A stretch of DNA of 10,592 nt from Pseudanabaena sp. CAN_BIN31 (lineage in GTDB: Bacteria; Cyanobacteriota; Cyanobacteriia; Pseudanabaenales; Pseudanabaenaceae). The first letter of the stretch is position 1. Each line of letters opens with the position of its first letter. The notes under the pieces were generated by a model that saw nothing but the letters and a program-made list of their open reading frames with translations, had not been told where the DNA came from and ran no database searches. Both the position numbers and the translations under genes were made by a program. Of this stretch, positions 5,541 to 10,592 are shown piece by piece. Where the stretch lies: contig JAJAZG010000051.1 in the NCBI GenBank assembly GCA_026785865.1, forward strand, positions 1 to 10,592. Direction: 5' to 3'.

Positions 5541-6572
5541 TTAGCTAATAGCAGGAAAAAGTGCTAGTTGAGGATAAATCAAAGTATGATTTTCTGAAGA
5601 GATATGTGTGTTAATAATAGCATTATCAATAGAAATCAATATTTCTTGAAAAAGGTACCACATTAATACTGGAGGAATTGCATTACCTATTTGTTTATAA
5701 GTTTGAAATTCGCTAACAGGAAAAACAAAATTGTCAGGAAATGATTGAATTCGAGCTGCTTCCAAGGGTGTGAAGCGGCGATATATTTCTTTTTCTTCAT
5801 CTATAAATAAAACTGGATCTGTCCCATTTAAGCTAACTTTTGCCAAATGTGAATTTACTGTATTACAAGGTTTTTCTACATCCTGAACACGTCCTTTATT
5901 AAAAGCTTTATTTGAATTTTTCAATCCTTGAACTGCTCTTTCAGAAAATATAAATCGCTTATCGTAGTCATCTTGTAAAACTAATTTTAGTGGAATTAGT
6001 TCATTAAGAGACTGTGGAAATACAAACTCTATTTTTAAGTCTTTACGAAAGCCTACTATAAATACACGCTCTCTTTTTTGTGGGATGCCATAGTTGGAAG
6101 CGTTCAATATTTTATAAAAGATGTTATAACCAGATTCCTCAAACTCCTTTAATATAGCCTCAAAAACTTTTCCTTTATGAATATTAGTTAAACCTTTTAC
6201 ATTTTCAGCAATGAAAGCTGATGGTTGCTTATCTCTAAGAATTCGTGCCATTTCTAAAAATAGTTGCCCTCGGAGATCATTCAAACCTTTTCTTTGTCCG
6301 ACAATACTGAATGCTTGACACGGAAATCCACCAACTAAGATGTCATGCTCTGGTATTTCTGATGATGAAATATCAGTAATACTTTTACAAACAAAATTAT
6401 GTTTGAAATTTGCCTTGTATGTCTCTGATGCAAAAATATCAATGTCGTTAGCAAACACTATGGAAGTCCGAAGACGTTTATATTGCTTACCTAAAAATGA
6501 GAAACCTCCTAGTAGACCCAAATCACTACCGCCACAACCTGAGAACAAAGATACTATACGAGTTTTTTTCAT
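5541..6572 (-). CDS. C5-cytosine DNA methyltransferase, third gene of the R-M operon (M1)
   Basis: 343 aa; transfers a methyl group from S-adenosylmethionine to C5 of a cytosine within a specific DNA site. Conserved motifs occur in canonical order: I SLFSGCGGSDLGL (8-20, AdoMet binding), IV GGFPCQAFS (81-89) with nucleophile Cys85, VI ENV (123-125, catalytic Glu), VIII QKRERVFIVGF (165-175), IX RRFTPLEAARIQSFP (265-279) and X YKQIGNAIPP (292-301). The target-recognition region between VIII and IX is about 90 residues and unlike that of M2, so it should read a different sequence or the other strand. A tail of about 40 residues follows motif X. The ATG begins 3 nt after the stop of the nuclease gene, so it is co-transcribed and probably translationally coupled. 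AT-rich, without HIP1 sites. The recognition sequence cannot be read from the protein. Confidence 0.95.
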   Translation of the reverse strand: MKKTRIVSLFSGCGGSDLGLLGGFSFLGKQYKRLRTSIVFANDIDIFASETYKANFKHNFVCKSITDISSSEIPEHDILVGGFPCQAFSIVGQRKGLNDLRGQLFLEMARILRDKQPSAFIAENVKGLTNIHKGKVFEAILKEFEESGYNIFYKILNASNYGIPQKRERVFIVGFRKDLKIEFVFPQSLNELIPLKLVLQDDYDKRFIFSERAVQGLKNSNKAFNKGRVQDVEKPCNTVNSHLAKVSLNGTDPVLFIDEEKEIYRRFTPLEAARIQSFPDNFVFPVSEFQTYKQIGNAIPPVLMWYLFQEILISIDNAIINTHISSENHTLIYPQLALFPAIS

Positions 6573-6575
6573 ATG

Positions 6576-8027
6576 CTAAATGTTGATTTGATCTTTAACA
6601 ATTAACATCCCAGAATCTTCCGTGTAAGTAAGGCGATATTCAAGAGGTTGTAGTCTAATTTTTCCTTCCTCATATTTTTGAAAAGGATTTTTAATTTCAA
6701 ATACTGAAATCCTCTCTTTTGCTATAATTACTCTCGCAATGTAATAATTATCACCAAATTGTTTTGCGGTGTCCCAAGCATTGGAAGACATGGTAAAAAA
6801 TGAAGTAGCATTGAATTCTGGAATGAAGTTTCTTTTAGTTGTTTTGACTTCGATATATTTCTTTAATCCGTTATCAAATACTGACTGAATATCAAACCCT
6901 AAACTTGTATCATTAGCCACTATTTTTACCAATCCAATCAAATCGGGACGTTCGGCGATAACACGACGTTTTTCCATGCTGTAAACATAGGCTTCACCTT
7001 CGTCTCCAATTTGTTTTGTAGTCTGTTTAGCACCTATGTCTTCTCCGATAAGTTCTAAGACATCTTCTGGTATTTCATAGCCTGTAGTAACAGTCTGAAT
7101 TTCATTGTTTTCACTCGTAATTTCGACGATCGTTCGTGAGAAAGATGACAAGGTAGTTTTTAAAGCCTTTTCTTCAAGAAAATCAGCATCAGCATAGTAA
7201 TCTTCCCAATTTGTACATGCATCTTTTATTTCGACACGCTCTACAACATTACCTTGTTTAGCTATATCAAATTCGTGAAAAAAAGTACTGTCATTTGAAA
7301 TAAAGTCTAATGCTTCTTTCTCATGGCTATTAAGAAAATATCGCTTATCAAACTCGACAAGCAAGTTTGCTGCTACCATAAAGTTCAAGAAATCTCTTGC
7401 ATAACGGATAACATCTCCAGTTCCATCACATAGAATACTTTGATTACGCAACTCAAGAAATAGATTTATTCTTATCTCAGGAGGTTCCTGTCCAACAGTT
7501 ACTTGCTTGTCATTAAAAACTAGATGAGCAATTTCTTTAGCCGTAACCGCAAATGACTTGCCGTTACTTCTTTGATTACCGACTCGGAGTAAATTTATTA
7601 AATATTGGGCAGGTTTAAAATAGATCCCACTAGCGACATACTGTTCAATAAACTGAATTTTATTTATTCCATTTGGATATTGAAATTTATTGCAAACCGA
7701 CTTAAAAAATCTAGGAATATCCTGAGTCTGCACAAGTAATAATGTTCTATTGCCAATTATGACTTCATTATTTTTAGTTTTCACAAGACCAAAAAGACTT
7801 GTCATTTCGGTTCTATGATTATCAATAGTTTTATTCGCCAGTTTATTGCCATTCAATTGTTTTAAATAGGCATTTATTTCTTTCTTAAATTTAACTTCAG
7901 GAGTTGTTCCCAGTTGAACCATTTTGCTTGCCAAGAGCATTAATGTATCTTCCAACTCTGTATTGAATCTCGAACGGGGAAAATGTAAATCTAGCCGATG
8001 TTCATTAGGTGTTACATAGTCATTCAT
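6576..8027 (-). CDS. Candidate type II restriction endonuclease with C-terminal DUF3883-like nuclease domain (R)
   Basis: 483 aa. Residues about 335-435 resemble the DUF3883 (NOV_C) domain of the PD-(D/E)XK nuclease fold: GDEGEAYVY (341-349, Glu345), GFDIQS with Asp379, and YIEVKTT (391-397) giving the E-x-K pair Glu393/Lys395. FFTMSSNAWDTAKQFGDNYY (410-429) follows as in this family. These residues could form a metal-dependent cleavage centre. The N-terminal 330 residues show no motif I can name; a helical stretch near 195-230 might be winged-helix-like and would be the natural DNA-recognition part. Position decides the call: it lies between two C5 methyltransferases, 2 nt after one and 3 nt before the other, all on one strand. 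The ATG start at 8027 lacks a good Shine-Dalgarno sequence, so coupling to M2 is likely. AT-rich (28% GC in the sample 7261-7320). Activity is inferred, not shown. Confidence 0.75.
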   Translation of the reverse strand: MNDYVTPNEHRLDLHFPRSRFNTELEDTLMLLASKMVQLGTTPEVKFKKEINAYLKQLNGNKLANKTIDNHRTEMTSLFGLVKTKNNEVIIGNRTLLLVQTQDIPRFFKSVCNKFQYPNGINKIQFIEQYVASGIYFKPAQYLINLLRVGNQRSNGKSFAVTAKEIAHLVFNDKQVTVGQEPPEIRINLFLELRNQSILCDGTGDVIRYARDFLNFMVAANLLVEFDKRYFLNSHEKEALDFISNDSTFFHEFDIAKQGNVVERVEIKDACTNWEDYYADADFLEEKALKTTLSSFSRTIVEITSENNEIQTVTTGYEIPEDVLELIGEDIGAKQTTKQIGDEGEAYVYSMEKRRVIAERPDLIGLVKIVANDTSLGFDIQSVFDNGLKKYIEVKTTKRNFIPEFNATSFFTMSSNAWDTAKQFGDNYYIARVIIAKERISVFEIKNPFQKYEEGKIRLQPLEYRLTYTEDSGMLIVKDQINI

Positions 8028-8029
8028 AT

Positions 8030-9067
8030 TTAAATATACTCCAAAAGTTTTTTAGCGATCACTTCAGCTAAAAGTGGTGGGACTGCATTTCCGACTTGTC
8101 TATATTGGCTAGTCTTATTACCAACAAAAATAAACGAATCAGGGAAAGATTGAATTCTTGCACTCTCTCGAACGGTTGGAATTCTATCATATACATAATG
8201 AAAATGATGTCTGTGTCCAGTATCAATAGTAAAACTTGGCTTTTGACTATTCAAACGAGTCCAAGCAATATTTACTTTGCGCGTTTGCCTTAAATCTAAT
8301 GGTAAATTCTTATAGTTACCACCATCAGGAACAAGAGAAATTATACTTGTAGTTTTTTCAGAGTGGTTTGTAATTTGATGATTATAAATCCCATTTGATT
8401 CTTTACGCATCAATTCTTGATATTTCTTTGAAGCAGGATAAAAATATGGACTCCCATCTTCAAGATTTTTTTCAGGCAAGTCAGACAATGCATCAAAGGA
8501 CGTAATAGTTTCAGATATAAGCGGCTGTGGAAATTCAAATTTTTTCCCATTTAAAAGACCTACGAAAAACACTCTTTTTCTTGATTGAGGTACACCATAT
8601 TCCGCCGCATTCATTATTTTATAAGAAACTGCATATCCAATTTTTTGAAATTCTTTGAGTAAAAAATCTTTAAGTTCTCCGTTAAATAATCCTATTAGTC
8701 CAGGAACATTTTCCATAACAAAGGCACTAGGCTTTAATTGCGAAACAATCTTTAAATAAGATGAAAATAATTCATTTCTAGGATCTTCTTTTAATCGATG
8801 CCCAGACAAAGATACTCCTTGACACGGTGGACCACCAATAAGAACATCTACATTCATGTTATTTGTGTGCTTTTCGATTTCAGATGTATCAATTTGCATA
8901 ATATCACCACAGATTACTTGTGAACTCTTATGATTTTTTTTAAAAGTTTCTAGAGAATTAATATCATGGTCAATACCCAAAACTATGTCATAACCTGCAT
9001 TAAGGAAACCAAAAGATAACCCTCCACAACCACAAAATAAGTCTACAACCAGTTTTTTTTCAATCAT
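8030..9067 (-). CDS. C5-cytosine DNA methyltransferase, first gene of the R-M operon (M2)
   Basis: 345 aa; AdoMet-dependent C5-cytosine methylation of DNA. Motifs in order: I DLFCGCGGLSFGF (9-21), IV GGPPCQGVS (78-86) with nucleophile Cys82, VI ENV (119-121), VIII QSRKRVFFVG (161-170), IX TVRESARIQSFPDSF (298-312) and X YRQVGNAVPP (322-331). The target-recognition region (about 171-297) is larger than in M1 and ends in a striking TIDTGHRHHFHYVYDR block (280-295). As first gene it should supply protective methylation before the nuclease appears, the usual safe order on establishment. The ATG at 9067 follows AAAAAGTAA, a weak ribosome site. No controller (C) gene is present. No HIP1 site. It is clearly not a recent duplicate of M1, since the two differ in most residues outside the motifs. 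Confidence 0.95.
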   Translation of the reverse strand: MIEKKLVVDLFCGCGGLSFGFLNAGYDIVLGIDHDINSLETFKKNHKSSQVICGDIMQIDTSEIEKHTNNMNVDVLIGGPPCQGVSLSGHRLKEDPRNELFSSYLKIVSQLKPSAFVMENVPGLIGLFNGELKDFLLKEFQKIGYAVSYKIMNAAEYGVPQSRKRVFFVGLLNGKKFEFPQPLISETITSFDALSDLPEKNLEDGSPYFYPASKKYQELMRKESNGIYNHQITNHSEKTTSIISLVPDGGNYKNLPLDLRQTRKVNIAWTRLNSQKPSFTIDTGHRHHFHYVYDRIPTVRESARIQSFPDSFIFVGNKTSQYRQVGNAVPPLLAEVIAKKLLEYI

Positions 9068-9145
9068 TTACTTTTTGATTTTCTTAACTACAGTAGAAAA
9101 TTGTAGACTATATGTATTAAAAATAAGCATTTTTAGATTCAGTCG
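9068..9145 (-). promoter_or_regulatory. Leader and probable promoter region of the R-M operon
   Basis: The only space for a promoter before M2 is this AT-rich stretch between the pnp terminator and the M2 start. A TATAGT hexamer (9107-9112, minus strand) could be a -10 box, but no -35 is visible. A 5-bp inverted repeat CTACA (9088-9092) / TGTAG (9102-9106) lies between it and the gene and could bind a repressor, for example a methyltransferase acting on its own promoter; this is speculative. No canonical C-box was found. Confidence 0.35.
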
Positions 9146-9186
9146 CAAACCAAAAAAGTGGCGATTTACGCCACTTTTTTGGTTTG
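9146..9186 (-). terminator. Rho-independent terminator of pnp
   Basis: A perfect 18-bp stem, arms 9146-9163 and 9169-9186 (CAAACCAAAAAAGTGGCG and its complement), with a 5-nt loop ATTTA at 9164-9168. The minus-strand transcript has a six-T run inside the 3' arm. It lies 25 nt after the pnp stop codon and insulates the R-M operon. The outer arm AACCAAAAAAG/CTTTTTTGGTT is the same as in the hairpin at 934-984. Confidence 0.85.
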
Positions 9187-9189
9187 TCA

Positions 9190-9204
9190 AGAGTTCAAAA
9201 CTCT
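9190..9204 (-). other. Small hairpin between the pnp stop and its terminator
   Basis: AGAGTT (9190-9195) and AACTCT (9199-9204) pair around a 3-nt loop, between the pnp stop codon and the main terminator. It could aid RNA stability or be incidental. Confidence 0.35.
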
Positions 9205-9211
9205 CTTTGTT

Positions 9212-10592
9212 TTATTCAGCCAATGCTGCTGCGGCAACACGAGCGGCGGCGGCTTCATCAGGATGGATACCCAAACGAGTCAAGTTAAAGCGTCCGCGAT
9301 TGTCAACTTCACGGATTTTAATCAAGACTTCATCGCCAACGGCAACTTCATCTTCGACCTTGCCCACACGACCTTCAGCCAATTGCGAAATATGTACCAT
9401 TCCTTCCTTACCGGGGAGGAACTCGACAAATGCGCCAATCGGAATAATGCGAGTGACATGACCAAGATAAACATCACCCGAACCGACACGACGAGTCATG
9501 TTTTCGATAATGCGTCTAGCTTTGAGCGCACCTTCACCACTCATCGAAGAAATCATCACCGTGCCATCATCTTCGATGTCGATCTTGGCTCCAGTTTCCT
9601 CGGTGATGCCCTTGATGTTTTTACCACCAGGTCCAATGATCATGCCGATTTGCTCAGGATCGATGCGAATCGTCAGCAAGCGTGGTGCATAGGGCGAAAG
9701 CTCAGGTCTTGGTGCAGCCAACAACTTCAACATTTCGCCCATGATGTGAGCGCGTCCAGTTTTCGCTTGCATGACCGCCGATCGCACTGTTTCCATAGAG
9801 ATGCTGGTGATCTTCATGTCCATTTGCAGCGCGGTGATACCTTTGTCAGTACCTGCAACTTTGAAGTCCATGTCGCCAAGGAAATCTTCAATACCTTGAA
9901 TATCCGTAAGAATGCGAACTTCATCGCCTTCCTTGATCAAGCCCATCGCTACGCCGCTTACGGGTTTAGAGATCGGTACACCTGCATCCATCAACGCGAG
10001 GGTCGAGCCACAGACTGAACCCATCGATGTGGAGCCATTAGAAGATAAAACTTCCGACACTAGGCGCAACACATAGGGGAATTCGGCTTTGGATGGTAAT
10101 ACGGGCAGAAGCGCACGTTCTGCCAATGCACCGTGACCAATTTCGCGACGACCAGCCGATCGCATTGGTCTCGCTTCACCAACTGAGTAAGGCGGGAAGT
10201 TGTAGTGATGCATATAACGCTTTTTCGCGTCAGGATGCAGATCGTCCATTTCCTGTGCATCACCAGGTGTGCCAAGAGTTGCGATCGTCAATACTTGGGT
10301 CAAACCGCGATTAAATAAACCACTACCATGAACGCGAGGAATTACACCCACTTCTGTCCAGATGGGGCGAACTTCATCGAGCTTGCGTCCGTCAATTCGC
10401 ACACTTTGCTCGATTACTTGCAAGCGCATCAGCTTTTTGGTGAGTTCCTTGTAAGTGGCGCTAATCACTTTTTTGTCAGCAACCAGTTTCACAGGATCTG
10501 TGTCGGGTAAAGCCGCGATCGCAACTAGAAGCTCAGCCTTGATTGCATCAAGAGCCGCATCGCGCACAGCCCGATCTTTTTCACAACTAGCA
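9212..10592 (-). CDS. pnp: Polynucleotide phosphorylase, C-terminal two thirds (gene runs off the right edge)
   Basis: 3'-to-5' phosphorolytic exoribonuclease of RNA decay, which can also add tails; in cyanobacteria it serves as the main RNA-tailing enzyme. About 459 residues are visible: the end of the helical linker, the second RNase PH domain, a KH domain and an S1 domain. Counting from the GTG codon at 10567 as residue 1, the phosphate-binding SSNGSTSMGSVCG lies at 175-187, and EDFLGDMDFK (227-236) keeps both metal aspartates (Asp228, Asp234; E. coli Asp486/Asp492). The KH loop GPGGKNIK is at 312-319. The S1 domain (about 364-431) has GHVTRIIPIGAFVEF. That GTG is not the start, because the frame stays open to the window edge (ASCEKDRA precedes it). 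The first RNase PH domain lies outside. The protein ends soon after S1 with an Ala-rich tail. GC is about 52% in the sample 9361-9420, well above the R-M operon. Confidence 0.97.
   Translation of the reverse strand, partial: ASCEKDRAVRDAALDAIKAELLVAIAALPDTDPVKLVADKKVISATYKELTKKLMRLQVIEQSVRIDGRKLDEVRPIWTEVGVIPRVHGSGLFNRGLTQVLTIATLGTPGDAQEMDDLHPDAKKRYMHHYNFPPYSVGEARPMRSAGRREIGHGALAERALLPVLPSKAEFPYVLRLVSEVLSSNGSTSMGSVCGSTLALMDAGVPISKPVSGVAMGLIKEGDEVRILTDIQGIEDFLGDMDFKVAGTDKGITALQMDMKITSISMETVRSAVMQAKTGRAHIMGEMLKLLAAPRPELSPYAPRLLTIRIDPEQIGMIIGPGGKNIKGITEETGAKIDIEDDGTVMISSMSGEGALKARRIIENMTRRVGSGDVYLGHVTRIIPIGAFVEFLPGKEGMVHISQLAEGRVGKVEDEVAVGDEVLIKIREVDNRGRFNLTRLGIHPDEAAAARVAAAALAE

Noticed and set aside
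2942..9067. Larger known multi-gene defence systems (BREX, DISARM, Zorya-like)
   Set aside because: The marker genes (PglX/PglZ/BrxL, DISARM helicase and DUF1998 protein, ZorA/B) are absent; the data support only an R-M operon plus Fic and NERD genes.
9068..9145. C-box type control region or a controller gene for the R-M system
   Set aside because: No GACT-N3-AGTC pair and no small helix-turn-helix gene is present; the 5-bp inverted repeat alone is too weak.
9158..10018. Long plus-strand open frame (286 codons) opposite pnp
   Set aside because: It is antisense to unmistakable PNPase coding sequence, starts inside the pnp terminator and has no recognisable protein features; GC-rich genes often leave such shadows.

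Overview
The window looks like a cyanobacterial chromosome. The palindrome GCGATCGC (HIP1) occurs 12 times, and the recognisable core genes (aspartyl-tRNA synthetase, an ABC1/UbiB-type kinase, polynucleotide phosphorylase) read as cyanobacterial proteins. The A/T-armed symmetric terminators remind me of Pseudanabaena-type genomes, but genus level is a guess. All supported genes lie on the minus strand, so transcription runs from right to left.

From right to left in transcription order: 9212-10592 is the 3' two thirds of pnp, closed by a strong hairpin terminator at 9146-9186. Then comes a tight three-gene operon at 5541-9067 with gaps of only 2 and 3 nt: a C5-cytosine DNA methyltransferase (M2), a 483-aa protein with a C-terminal DUF3883-like PD-(D/E)XK nuclease domain (candidate restriction enzyme, R), and a second, divergent C5-cytosine methyltransferase (M1). 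This M-R-M block is visibly AT-rich and has no HIP1 site in 3.5 kb, so it is probably a horizontally acquired restriction-modification (R-M) system. Two C5 methyltransferases flanking one nuclease suggest an asymmetric recognition site, each enzyme protecting one strand.

Immediately downstream of M1, 5422-5510 is a decayed copy of the 3' end of the NERD gene that lies 2.5 kb further on. It may be a scar of duplication or of the R-M insertion. Next come a Fic-family AMPylase gene (4063-5244), with a clear GTG start and a promoter region flanked by GATCGGCAAAA repeats, and a NERD nuclease-like gene with two C-terminal zinc ribbons (2942-4006). Both contain HIP1 sites and look like older residents. 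Together with the R-M operon they form an accessory segment between core genes.

The left end returns to core genes: an AarF/ABC1/UbiB kinase gene (991-2682) and the 5' part of aspS (1-592). The 398-bp gap between them holds two long hairpins whose only stem mismatches become G-U pairs in minus-strand RNA. One of the hairpins sits inside a 114-bp element with 13-bp terminal inverted repeats. No tRNA, rRNA, CRISPR array, transposase or integrase gene was seen.
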